From Nectonema munidae (lineage: Eukaryota > Nematomorpha > Nectonematoida > Nectonematidae): DNA of 64,000 bases. The stretch covers positions 186,001 through 250,000 of the forward strand of contig JAUIRK010000925.1 in the NCBI GenBank assembly GCA_030549495.1, given 5' to 3'. Numbering within the stretch: the first letter of the stretch is position 1; each line of letters starts with the position of its first letter. A program made the position numbers and the translations under genes. Below the pieces are notes generated by a model. The model was not told the DNA's origin. It worked only from the letters and a program-made list of their open reading frames with translations, and searched no databases. Below are positions 1-11,626 of this stretch, piece after piece.

Positions 1-1
1 T

Positions 2-369
2 TCATCCCCTCACGATCCTTTATACGGTGGCTCTCCGGGCACTGCCCATGCAAAAATGACCTTTCATATCAAACTTTCCGACACTCAGTCCTGCCGTTTC
101 TGTGGCGCAGCTTGTGAAACATCCCACCACCTAAATTTCATTTTCCCATTTTTTATCTCTCATCGCCACGAATTAATAAACAGTTGTGTTCCAACTCTCG
201 GTCATTTTCCCAATAATCTGAATGAACTACTAACACACCCGACACTATTAATTTCCCTCTCGACGCTTTTACGAACTATTGAACCCATTCTAAATCTTCA
301 CCCACCGCCCACTCGACAGCTTTCTTCCTCTCCTTTTCTCTCTATTTCTTTTATTTTAGACTCCCTTTA
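2..369 (+). mobile_element. 3' end of a LINE (RNase H/zinc-knuckle tail)
   Basis: The reading RWLSGHCP followed by CRFCGAACETSHHLNFIFPF and SHRHELINS resembles the C-terminal Cys/His tail of Jockey/I-type LINE reverse transcriptases (pattern C-x2-C, then ET-x2-HLL, then R-x2-LI). The two parts lie in different frames, so the copy is decayed. The 5' side is cut by the window edge. Followed by AT-rich sequence to about 540. Confidence 0.65.
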
Positions 370-544
370 AATCCTGCATAAACATAAAGACTGCCTCTAT
401 TTCCCTATCAAGCATATCAATTCAGTTTTGGAAAGTGCTTTGACATCTCTACCTACCTACTATATGCATGTTATATTATTCATCACGGTGCGACAATAAC
501 CTATTAGATTTGCTCCGCCATGTTTTATCTTAAACTGATTTTTT

Positions 545-2020
545 TAAATAAATACATTTAATATAAACTCAATCTATAATAATAATTCAAATCAAAAGCA
601 TGCACATTTTGATTTAGGAAATGGCCAATTTGATTGATTCAACGCACAAGTTTTTATACTCTACTTGCAAAAATGAGTCTAAAATTAAATTAGCATTGTC
701 AATTTAGTATATTTTTAAATATTTTTTTGCGATAATTTTCAAGTATACATGACTAATTCGATTTGAACAGTTTTTAAACCTTAATTCCAAAAACTGAGTC
801 CAGAAATGAAATCAATACGGTCGATTCGATATAAAACAGATATATTATTTAAAATTTGGAAAATATTTTTGGATTGAAACTTGAAATATTTTCAAATCCT
901 AATTGAGTTTAGAAAGGAAATGAGCATGGTCGATTTGGTATAAAAAGAGATATTTTTTATTTCAAAAATATTTTTATTAACATTTTTTAGACCAAAAACA
1001 CACATTTGCATGTCATTTTGAGATATTTTTAAAACTTAAATGCGAAGACTGAGACCAGAAATGAAACCAATATGGTTGATTTGGTATAAAAACTTATATT
1101 TCGCGTAAAATTTGAGAGAATATTTTTGGAGAGTATCCAGATTTAAACAGCAAATTTATCAGATTTTTTAAATATTAAATGCAAAATCTGAGTTCAGAAA
1201 TGAAAAAGGCATGGTCGATTTGGAAAAAACTTATATTTTATTTTAACCCATTAAGTTCCAATGTTCCCATTTGGGAACATAAGTAATTTCAACTTCGTCT
1301 GCTTTTTCAATGATTTTGAATATAAATCGTCTGCGTTTTTTTTTAATATCGTCTGATTTCTATGGTACTTAAATTTAGAAAATATATTTATAAATAGTTT
1401 CAAAAGTAACCCTCAAAATATGTTGACACTTTCAGACATTTTGACACCCTAATTTAGAAAACTGAATACGAAAATAAAATAGGCACGATTGATTTGTTAT
1501 ATATTTATTTCATGTATAATTTTAGAGAATATTTTTGGAAACAATTATCAGACGTAAACCGCAAATTTGATTGACAATGTCAGATATTTTCAATACTAAT
1601 TTTAATAATTAAACCAATATGGCCGATTTATTATAAAAGCATATTATTTCATGTAAATTTAAATAAATATTTTTGGAAACAATTTTTAGATATCTCTAAA
1701 AATTATAAAAATTTGATTGACACTTTCAGACATCTTCAAACCGTAAAGGCGAATACACTAAGCCCAGAAATGAAATACTAAGCATGGCCGATTTAGTATA
1801 TAAACATACATTTTACGTAAAATTTGAATGAATATTTTATTAGATCACCAATCAAAATTTTGATTGACATTTTGTAACTTAAAGTTTTTATTATTGAAAT
1901 TAGAGGTTCATTTTACTACCACGAAGATGGTATCAAAAGATGCAGGAAGCAATTTTAGGAAAATTCACAAAATTTGAAGAGATATGGTTCAGCAAATTTT
2001 GTACAAAAAGTTTTTTAGGC
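545..2020 (+). repeat. Tandem array of ~150-bp units, partial copy of the 41-45 kb element
   Basis: About eight or nine diverged units repeat the same phrases (ATGGTCGATTTGGTATAAAA, GAATATTTTTGGAGA, CGCAAATTTGATTGACA). The same units fill 43630-44990. The tail at about 1920-2015 (TTCACAAAATTTGAAGAG and neighbours) matches 45235-45320, next to the right end of the TTAA element, so this is a truncated second copy. A TTAA miniature element interrupts it at 1247. Confidence 0.8.
1247..1373 (+). mobile_element. TTAA-target miniature element (family A), decayed right end
   Basis: It starts after TTAA (1243-1246) with CCCATTAAGTTCCAATGTTCC and continues with the same CGTCTGC-rich body as the intact copy at 16060-16188. 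The right terminus is eroded (GGTACTTAAAT instead of GGCCTTAAATGGG). Confidence 0.6.
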
Positions 2021-2029
2021 AATCACTTA

Positions 2030-2640
2030 TATACCGAGCCTTGGTCTATGCTCCAAAATCCTCATCAAAATCCTGCCCTGATCTTCTCTGGAAACTATTA
2101 TCCTAATTAAAAATTCTGCTTTTCCATGCTATGAATTCAAACTTTTTAGACTTTATTTTTACCATTTTACGTTTTTCAAGTATTTATTTGAAAAGTTTAA
2201 GTGGATGTTATAACAGCTTATTCCAGGGTTGTTTCTACAATCTAAAATATTTTCTTTCTTATTACTGGAACTGTCAAACCCTAGGTATCTCCTCTTTTGA
2301 CCATATCACTACATTAGTTCTTTCATCAATTTCATGCAGAATTCACCTCCTGCTTTTACCAATTCTATATGTATTCCTCTAATTCAGGAGCAAATTATTT
2401 TTAATTTTATTTATAGAAAGTTTCACTTCTTTACGTTCTATCACTTTTTCAGATTTTCAATCATAGCTCTCTCATTTCTAACGTTTAACAATTTGCCCAT
2501 CCCTGAACAATCTATTTGTCATCAAATAAAATTTCCCAATTTTTGCCTTTTAAATATCCATGTTTCCAATCTATTCTTTCTCTCTTTGCTTCGCTTTTGA
2601 AGTTCTATATATTCTATTTTTTCTTTCTTAACAACTCTTA
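2030..2640 (-). mobile_element. RTE-like LINE fragment
   Basis: Minus-strand translation gives GIHIELVKAGGEFCMKLMKE followed by KEEIP, matching the IELIKAGGE...IW..E.IP..W segment between the endonuclease and reverse transcriptase of RTE/CR1-type LINEs. Several stops break it. Apparent plus-strand frames here are shadows. Confidence 0.55.
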
Positions 2641-2669
2641 TAAAAGAAAAAAAAACTCTACACAACTCT

Positions 2670-2697
2670 GATGAACAAGAAGGCATTCTTGTTCATC
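2670..2697. repeat. 12-bp perfect hairpin
   Basis: GATGAACAAGAA and its reverse complement are separated by a GGCA loop. It stands next to the LINE fragment end. No function is apparent. Confidence 0.6.
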
Positions 2698-2699
2698 AA

Positions 2700-3580
2700 A
2701 CCTGAATTCTTAAAAGGCAGCGATTAAAATTTTCAACGTAATTTCATTTTTTAAGAAGTCTTCATGTTCATTCCTAAAAATAATTTTAGAGGCTCTGATA
2801 CGTCAATTGGAAGTTGAAAATTTCAAATAAAACGTTAGGGATTAAAGATAGATAACTTGACCCAGCCATCGTCAGACATGTTTTACAAGTTTGAAGGGTT
2901 GGCCCAAAAATTAAAATATAAACCAGGTTATATTATATATTTATAAATATAAAATTAAAAAAAAATAAAATTAAGTAAATAAAAATTAATAATTTTTTAT
3001 TAATAACATAAATAATATAATTTATTTTCCACGTGCTTTTGAATTAAATATGAATCAATCAAATGTAAATCCCATTATCTCTTTTTGGATTATAACTATT
3101 CGCTAATATAGTAATGGCGATCAGTTATTTTTTGGTGTTTATGGCCTGAAGTTACACCGCAGTTGTCTATGAAAACGAAACTGAATTCTAGTGGGTTGAA
3201 TTGAGAGGATTTGCATAGAAGAAAAAATGATTAGTAGTTGAAAAGGAGTAAAAGTGGAAAGTTTTTCCGAGGAAGAAAGAAATTTTTAATTCAATATTGG
3301 AACTAGATATGGGGAGAAACAGATATTATGATACAAAAACTTGTTTAGCTACACAAACTCTACGTTATCTCAATTATTCAAAAACAAAATATGCAGATAA
3401 AATTTGGAAACGATTAAGTTAAAAGAATCAAAGTATTATGAAAAAAACTTCTAAATGATGGTAATTTTTTGATTATATGAAAATTACTTTACTTTAAGTT
3501 AAATCACTTAAATTTATACACAAATAACTAAAATGAAGAGAATAAAATTAAACATGCAATGACGAAATCTACGGGTTATC
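2700..3580. other. AT-rich stretch without recognised features
   Basis: I see no gene, terminal repeat or coding similarity here. Confidence 0.6.
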
Positions 3581-3584
3581 AATG

Positions 3585-3660
3585 CTAGCTTAACACCTAT
3601 TCATTTGTGATCTAAGCCAACTCGTTCAGTGTTGAGCTTGCTGGCGAAATGGAGTAACAG
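3585..3660 (+). repeat. Dispersed repeat, copy 1
   Basis: Shares GTTGAGCTTGCTGGCGAAA and the preceding TTGTGATCTAA with 14435-14510. Family unknown. Nothing else is seen from 3661 to 4165. Confidence 0.6.
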
Positions 3661-4169
3661 CTAGACTCAGTAAATAGGAAGCTTCTTTTCAGAGAGGCAG
3701 CTATGCATCGCTACTTCTGGGAAGAAATTTCCCCAACTTCACTTTGTGAAAACTTTCAGATGGAAAAGTGTCCACTGAATAAAAAATTTTTAACTGACGG
3801 TTAGATTTCATCTAGATAGTGGAATCATGGAAAGGTGGGAATAAAAACATGATTTAAAATTGGGTAACTTCTTTTATATGGAGATATGAATCCATGGGAA
3901 GACTGAAGTGGGTGAAATATAGTAATGCTTTATTAACTGTTATTTTCACTGTGGAAAAGCAGAAATAAGTAGAGTCACAAAAGTCACAGGAAGAACAAAC
4001 ACTTCTCAAACGATGTAGGTGTACATATTGTTGTCTGTTTCGCATCTGGCTAAGAATTCTCTTTCTATCATTTTGCTGATGCAAATCTAAAAATAAAAGA
4101 ACTCTATCAATAAAAATTTAATCAAATTGATTCTGATCAATTCGTATATCGTTTTTGGGTGACTCGGTC

Positions 4170-5160
4170 CAGACCTTTTGAACGTAAATAACTAGGGGAC
4201 AAGGGATTGTATACATAGAATGGTGTATTTAAAAAATTTAGAAGCGCCAGGGACATGAATTTGTTGATTGTTACTGAGAAAATATGCGTACATCTTGGAT
4301 TGCTTATTGCTATGTGTGCTTATTGAAAGATGCTTGCTGCATCTTTCAATAACGTCAGCTCTAAGGAGCTTAGGTATTACCTTTTCTATAATAAAATGTT
4401 CTTGTGAGAGCGGTAGACTCCTGAAACTTGAAAAGAAAAAAATGGATCCTACGCTTTGATCCTTGGTGCGTAGCCATGACGCAAAATCCTTTTCGTTGCC
4501 TTGTGTTTGAGATTTTTGGGCACTGCCCATCTCTTCGCTTCACAGGAGAAGTCGGCACTGGTAAGGATTTCGAGGAGAGGAAATATGAATATTTCCCTCG
4601 ATGAAGTTGAGATTTACAGGCGATTCGTTGATGTTGGCAAGAGTCGCGTTGTCATCTTCATCTTGTGCTTCTTGGGGCACTGGATCTTCGCCAGGGGAGA
4701 GAATGCCGCAAAAAGTTTTCCTCCATTTCGACTTGTCGAATGAGTCTTTAACTAGGAGGTATTCCAAGTTCGTAGCCATTTTAATTTCAATGTCTGGAAC
4801 GAGAGGCAGACACTTGACATGATCGATGAACTCTTGAGGCGATGAGAATTCTTGCTCATCCTCGGCTTCCATAAGGGCACTAGCCACATCGTTTAGAATT
4901 GGTATGTCTTCCGTAGGAGGGATGTCATCAAGAATCTTCCATAGATCCTCTCTGATGAATGACTCGTTTTCGGATGCTGTGTCTATCCATTTATCTTTCA
5001 GCCCGCTGCTGGTGTTAGCGATCTTCTATTTAGGAGATTGGATGGGTGCAGACATTAAAAAGTTTTTAATGGTGTCTAGAGACACAATAGAGTCATGTGA
5101 ACTACTTCTAGAAGTCCACTATCTTCCCATGGAGACTGATGATGCGTAGGAAGATGGAGG
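4170..5160 (-). pseudogene. Coding fossil of unknown origin, possibly virus-derived
   Basis: GC is higher than in the surroundings, and one minus-strand reading from about 5160 to 4540 has the composition of a real acidic protein (for example REDLWKILDDIPPTEDIPIL and SSPQEFIDHVKCLPLVPDIE). It is interrupted, so it is a dead copy. I recognise no domain. An old viral insertion, an element protein or a degenerate host pseudogene all remain possible. It is not the missing CUL1 exon. Confidence 0.4.
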
Positions 5161-5389
5161 GAAGGCAAAGCCCGGGCTGGTGTTCCTTAAAACAAAGGAA
5201 TGCCAGCTCAAGAACTTTTACTATATTCAAAATGAGTCGCACGCGAGCAATGCATACCATTCCACATCATATTGCAGTAATTACAAGATAGGAAGGAGGA
5301 GATAACAGAGAGATATAAAAAAGAATAAAAGCCACATACGCCTGATATGCATTCTGAAGAGAGAAAAAGAGGGGGGAAGACAGAAACAG

Positions 5390-6205
5390 AAGCACATTGT
5401 GCAAGTCATAGGCAACACAATTTTTAAAAATATAATGCCTAATAAAACTTATCTTGATCCAAGATTTAAAAGTAAATTTTTTTTTACCGATTTTGAAGTA
5501 ACAAATAAAGTGAAAAATTTTCTCTTAAATTTATATTGTGAGGATAAACTCGATAACAATGGCAATGAAAGTAAAGTCTCAAGCTGCAAAAAATGAGGAA
5601 AAGTGCTGATAAAGTTTATACTTCTTTGAACGAAGTGATGGATTCTATCTTAAATTCTAACAGTGAAGAAGAAAACGAGCAAGAAAATGAAGATAATGAA
5701 TGTGGTTTGTAATGAAGAAATAATGAGGTATCAGAAAGAAAAAAGAATCAATGGCACAACTATTCAAAGCTTGGATTGATGGAAAATCAAAAAGAACAAT
5801 TTCCCTTTTTATCCAAAATTGCATGTCAATATCTCACTTGTCCTCCTAGCACTGTTCAAAGCGAACAGCTTTTCAGTACGGCTGGAAATATTTAGAATGA
5901 CAAAAGAAAAAGGCTACTAGGAGAAAAAGTTGAATTTTTTATTTATTAAAAAAACTCACCCGCCTTAAACTATAAGTATTGTAAAAATTTTTTTTTATTT
6001 AGTGTGATTTATATTTTTCTTTATTGTTGAATTAAAAAAAATAGAAAAATGAATGAAATCGAATAGCGAAAAAATTTGAAAACATGTAATTTTTGAAACA
6101 TTTAATATCCGCATAAAATTTTTTTTTCATCCGCATCTGCTCGGATGTCAAATCTAATATTCGCATCCGCGTATCTGAAAAAATTCACATCCGATACATC
6201 TCTAC
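5390..6205 (+). mobile_element. hAT transposase fossil (BED/ZBED-type)
   Basis: The plus strand reads YLDPRFKSKFF early, and later FPFLSKIACQYLTCPPSTVQ then SEQLFSTAGNI. These match the LDPRFK block and the hAT C-terminal dimerisation motif (YP.LS..A..YL..P.SS...ER.FS.AG). CATCCGCATCCG-like repeats at about 6120-6200 are typical of hAT subterminal regions. Multiple stops and shifts are present. Confidence 0.75.
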
Positions 6206-7110
6206 TATTGGCTATCGGGCCAGATTGCTAAGCGAGCCAGAGCAGCTTTGATCTCTAGCAAAATTGTTGCTCCATCCAGAGAAATCATTGATTGTGTGAG
6301 GGCAGGCAGTAGGTGGGTGTTGGGGAAAAACCAGAGTGATAATATTGCATTGTTGGGCAGGGCACTCTCTATCAAGGATGGATGGACCTTTTCGACTGGC
6401 CACGACCCTTATTGCAAGAGAGAGGATTTGACACCCTTAACCGCACCTGAACTGCATGACACCCTAATTGCGCTCAGTCGAGCCTTCTTTGAACAAGGCC
6501 GGCTCGTATTCGACCTGTTCCAAACCTCCACCATAAGATTCGGACAGTTATTTTGAAGGTCCACCAGCATGGACCACCGATTATAACGTCTTAGAATTAG
6601 CCACCTCTCGTATCGATAACTGCCGATTTGCTACACCGGGCTGCTTTATTATCAAATTCATGTGAGGGATGCCAAACAAATGCAGGAATTCTCCCGGTAT
6701 CAGGTGGACGGGATTGCGGCCCACATTTCCAGCTTATCTGACAGAAACACCTTTCGGCAACTAGCATCCCTGATTCCCAGTCCCACCATAGAGACCATAG
6801 CCATCTTAATCAAAGAAATGCCTCCGACATAGTAGAGGCTCTGAAACCGCTAATGGATCGAGTTTTTAGAGAGCAACTCTTTTAACACCTAATGACAATA
6901 AAGTCCAGCAGCCCCTGGTACGTCAGAACCCCAGAAGCAGCTAGCGACAAAGAGCTTCAGACATGCTGCGCAAGCGCAAACTCAGCTCCTAGAGGTTCTA
7001 TCACGTAAGACAAGCAGCCTATTACGTGTTGCACGAGCCATTTCTGACAACATAGTCTGGAAACTCTGTAGCTGCTATCCGACGATGGAACGCCGAGACG
7101 AATAGTTTCT
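6205..7110 (+). pseudogene. Coding fossil, unknown; possible endogenous viral gene
   Basis: A GC-richer block with a clear protein-like reading (SREIIDCVRAGSRWVLGKNQ, APELHDTLIALSRAFFEQGR, later DGIAAHISSLSDRNTFRQLA). It is broken in several places. I could not assign a family. The alpha-helical composition without enzyme motifs would suit a nucleoprotein or Gag-like protein, which is inference only. It directly follows the hAT fossil. Confidence 0.4.
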
Positions 7111-7502
7111 ATTGAATCAATTATTAAAATACTAAAAACATTTAAGATTCCTTATCTTCTCATTTGACAATTTCATTTCTTTGAAAGGCATAATTGTATT
7201 TTGAATTAATACAATTCTTAAAATGTTATCACCGATTGTCTCTCCGTTTTGCAATATAAACTGGAACTGGTTACCATTTAAAAAGTTTGGTCCCCCCTCT
7301 TTTTAAGAAAGTTTTCAAGAAGATATATAGGAATGTTTTAAAATTCACTAAAAATCAAGAGTATTATTTCCTCAATAAATCCGGGCATGTAGGAAGAAAA
7401 CTCATTTTTTCAGGGCTTTCCCGTTATACCATCAGAACTTAATAGAGGATGCATTGAAAAGAGAATTGCGGCCCTTTAGTGATATAGAGATGAAAGTGAA
7501 AC
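7111..7502. other. AT-rich sequence 3' of CUL1 exon 14
   Basis: Expected to be the start of the last CUL1 intron. No exon encoding the CUL1 C-terminus is visible. Confidence 0.5.
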
Positions 7503-7722
7503 CTTGATTGAGGGAATCGAAGGCTTGAATCGCGTGGACAACTGATCAATCACTTCGATGATGAGATTTTGGTGGCTCAGTCTTCTGCGCATTTTCATGA
7601 TTCGAACGACGCACGCCTGGATTACGTACTCGCGGTCGTCTTGCACGCTTTTGTGCGTGTTCTCGCTCTCCATCCTCAATTCCGACTTTATCGCTTGATT
7701 CAGATTTACGCGCAACTTTTTG
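7503..7722 (-). CDS. CUL1: CUL1 coding exon 14, neddylation region
   Basis: Encodes aa 744-817: KKLRVNLN, then [20 protein letters not shown] and [13 protein letters not shown]. This is the cullin Nedd8-acceptor, winged-helix B segment; VRIMKM carries the acceptor lysine. The acceptor reads TTAATTTTAG. The donor AAG|GTTTCA falls where the final short exon should join. No such exon was recognised to the left. Confidence 0.95.
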
Positions 7723-10700
7723 CTAAAATTAAGAGAAATCACTTTGAAGCCAAGACGAAGTATTTTTCTTCTTATACTTCAGGGGTCGGTGAATGAAGCG
7801 CTAAACTGATCCGACAAACGCATTGCGAGTACCAACCTCATTATACCGTTTTTAGGGCATAAGCTTTTGAAAGTTTCGTTACAACAAAACTTTGTTTTAT
7901 TAATCACTAATTCAAAATGAATGCAGATATTTTATTTTCAAAAATAATGTTAACTTTTCCTAATCATAAATAAATAGTGGATATTTATCTTTGTTTTAAA
8001 AAGCCTTCTCACCATAGACTACTACTTTAATAAAAGGACTAGTATCTACTATGCTCGGCATTTTTAACCTGGCTCCTACTTCAACTTTTGCTTTTTTGAG
8101 GCTAATTTAATTTTTATTTTTGCTCAAATTGTACACTAAACAATTTAAATAAGGGAAGATATTTTTATGTTTTAGTTTTTTAAAAAGATTATTAAAAACT
8201 ATTTTAAAACTAAATAAAATTAAATTAAAAAATTTACGTAATTTTGACTAAAAAGTTTTTGTTTTTGAATTTTTTTATTATATCTTTGAAAAGTATACAT
8301 CTATATACGACTCAAGAATTGAGTTACCAGTCTTTCTATTAAAGTAGTCTATGCTCTCACTTTTCCCTTTATGACACCAAATGAAATAGATTATAAAAGT
8401 AATCTACTAACAAATACAAGATACTCAAAATAAGAACGTGTTTTTCCGAATGTTCTTATTTAGATCAGGTATGGTAAGAAAATTAATTTTAAGAAATTGA
8501 TTATCTTACTTATTTCAAAAATATGCATTTTCAACACCACTTCAAGAACAACGATTTCTATTTTTTTCAAAATTTATAAAAAAAATACAGCTAGCCCAAC
8601 TGTTATAACCCAAACCTAGTAGGCGTTCCATTGTGAATTGTTTCCGCGTATGACACTTGGCAGGCGTACCATAGGTTGCCGAAGGCTGAACTAATGTTAA
8701 TCTACGTAATGTATAAAAATATATATAAAAACGATGAAAGCATCTAACGTGTTCTTGGCGCAACATGCGTTTTGTCTATTGAGGATACATTAACCACGAT
8801 GTGCCCAAGAGTCAAAATCATGAGGGCACGGGTATTGTGTTTATAGCTATATATTTGGAATTCAATGTAAAACCTTTAAAAAGTCCAACTAACAACACCT
8901 AACCATGATGATTATTTTAAAAAGCTTATATCAGTTGTTTATTCCAATTAAATAGTTTTTTGTGTTTGGATTGTCGAGAGAGTCGTTCTTTAAGGAATAT
9001 ACAAAACGCATGATACAAAAGTCTATATTTACTTCTTGTAGTCTGAATTAATGGAGATGATTGAGTCTGGTTGAATAGGTTCTATCGAAGACAAAATGAC
9101 ATTTGCTTTGGCAAGGATTTCAATATTTTGAATCAAGCGAGGCTAAAAATTGAGTGATATAAAATGAAGTTTAAAATATCACAAAAGAAAACGTAAAATT
9201 AATGTGATTCTTTTTCTCATTTCTAGAATTGTCCAAAAATTAAAATCATACAAAATAGATTTTGTTAGTACTACATTATTTTTTCTTTTCAAAAAATTGA
9301 ATTGTGGTGAAGTATGTCTCAAAAATATTTTTATATTACTTTTTTTATTTTGTACAAATTTTTAAAGGAGAAAAAGCGTAAAAATATCATACTTAGGAAG
9401 ATTAGTTTTTAGAACCTTTATAATTTCAAAGAAAAGTCAAATATAGAACCTCATTACCGAATGACTAAGAAATTCATCTTAAAAAAATAATAATAATAAT
9501 TTACTTCAAATATATATTTTTTTTAATTATTTTATAAATTTTTTATATTTACTTTAAATTTAAAATAAAATTGTCATTTTTTTCTAAAAAAAGGATCTAG
9601 GAATATTGCAAATCAGAAAATTAGATCTAATATTCTTGGTTTATACGATTGATTTTTTTATAGCAGAGTTTTAACAATTGCTAGTATATTTTATCAATAA
9701 ATGTGAACATTTAATTATCTTTTATATATGTCTCGTAGGAAGTCACATTCGAAAAGTGGAAATAGTTATCACATATCAATTGTTTATTACAAGTCATCGC
9801 AGTACATCAAACCAGAAATAATTTAATGAAACAGAAGCAATATGGAAGAAAAAAAGCAATATGTAATCATCAGGCACGTAAGATTTTAGAGAAATGTTTC
9901 GATTTATATGAATACACCTCCTCAATGCTTTCCATGGTATTATTTATGATCCATTTAAACCAAAATTTGCTTAGGGTGATTTAAAAAGAATGTATGAATC
10001 CTGATCAGTTTCGGCAAAAAACGGCCTTCTTCAGTGGAAAAAGAAATATGAGTGCCCTAAACAATAGTAAACAATGCCAAAAAGTAGCAGCAGTCTCCTT
10101 TAAATAAAAAAGAGTTAAACAACAAAACAACCTAAGTGAAAAACAAGCCAAAACAAGTCGAAATGACTCTTAAGATAAATATGTTTAAGTTTGATAACAA
10201 TTAAAAAAAGATTCGTGAAAATTCGCTTCAATGCTGCAATAGAATTGATTTCGGAAATTTCATCACGCTAAACTAAATATTTCCAAACCAGCTTCAATGC
10301 TTCTTGTTGCCATTTTCATGAACATCTGAATCTTCAATAATTGATTGATTGATTGAGAGTAAATGTCAATCATCATTTAAGAATAAAAGTTTTTTTGGGA
10401 AGTTATTGAAACAGGAAACTTACCAAGGGAATACGAGTGTTTTCGTGGATTTTTTGAACGAGTAATTCGTCTACGCCATTAAACTGCATCAATATGACGA
10501 TTTGGTGAAGAGAAACCTACAAAAATCATAATTCAATGAATCTTCTACAAAAAAAGACACATTTGGATATAAAATTTTTGTTGATTGTCAATTATATAAA
10601 TTAAAAAATGAAGTATAAAGTAAATTTTTTTAAAAACAAACCTTTCCAAATTACAAAAAAATACAAAACGCAGTTCCCAAAGATACACAACTCATTTCAA

Positions 10701-11594
10701 AGTTCACACTCTTTTGTCAAAACTTACCAAATTCAATTCGAACCGTACCATAGTGGTGCGATATGAGGTCGAGAAAGTGTTGGTGGGGTGAAGAAACACC
10801 AATAAACCGAGGAAAGATTCACTTCTATCAACTTCTTTTTCATAAATGATTAACTGGTCATCGAACTTCCGTGTGGACTTGATCTATCCTAGACCAATCT
10901 GGATTATTTAGTGGTAAACATCATTTCAAGCACGGAAGATACCAAAAACCAGATGTCAAATCATTACTGATCAAGGACCCTTTTTCTCACCTCTTAGGAA
11001 GCAACACAGAAGACCCAATCAGCACTTTGCAATTATCCTCAAAAAGCTTGAAAGGAAAAGCTGTAAAAACTTAAACTTGGTAAAAGACAGGCTGTATCGG
11101 AGACTCAAAATCAAGATTACTTGAACAGTTTGTTTAATTGTCATTTTTGGTGATTCGGTTCTCCCTAGTTTGCTCGGATTCTTTAAAGAAGAATATTTCG
11201 ACTGACTGAGTTTTTATCAACTTATGTCAAGCAGAGAGTAGGGGTTTTGAGCTAACTCTATGTAGTCTATGGCGCATATACTAACTCTATGGACATCGAT
11301 CACATATATATTAAGATATAGCATTTTTCACTCACAAAACTCCTTTTCTTATATCTTATTTCAGGCTCACCCTTCTTTAATTTTTAATGCTAAAATCATA
11401 TATAAATAACTTCAATTTTTTAGCAAGAAGTTCTTAACTTGGCGTGTGGGCACTCTCCTAAAGGGTGCAAGAGATATTAATAAACTTTTTGTTAAAAATG
11501 CCTCCATCATTCCTGCTTTCATAAGGTTATTTTTTTTGGTTTAGAGAGATAGGTGTAAGTTTTGGGAAACGTTGTCATTTTTCGTCACTCTATA

Positions 11595-11626
<32 letters not shown>

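Noticed and set aside
4540-4887. Candidate for the missing CUL1 C-terminal exon (LEYLLV resembles EKEYLE)
   Set aside because: The flanking residues do not match any cullin and the reading extends far beyond the expected 26 residues.
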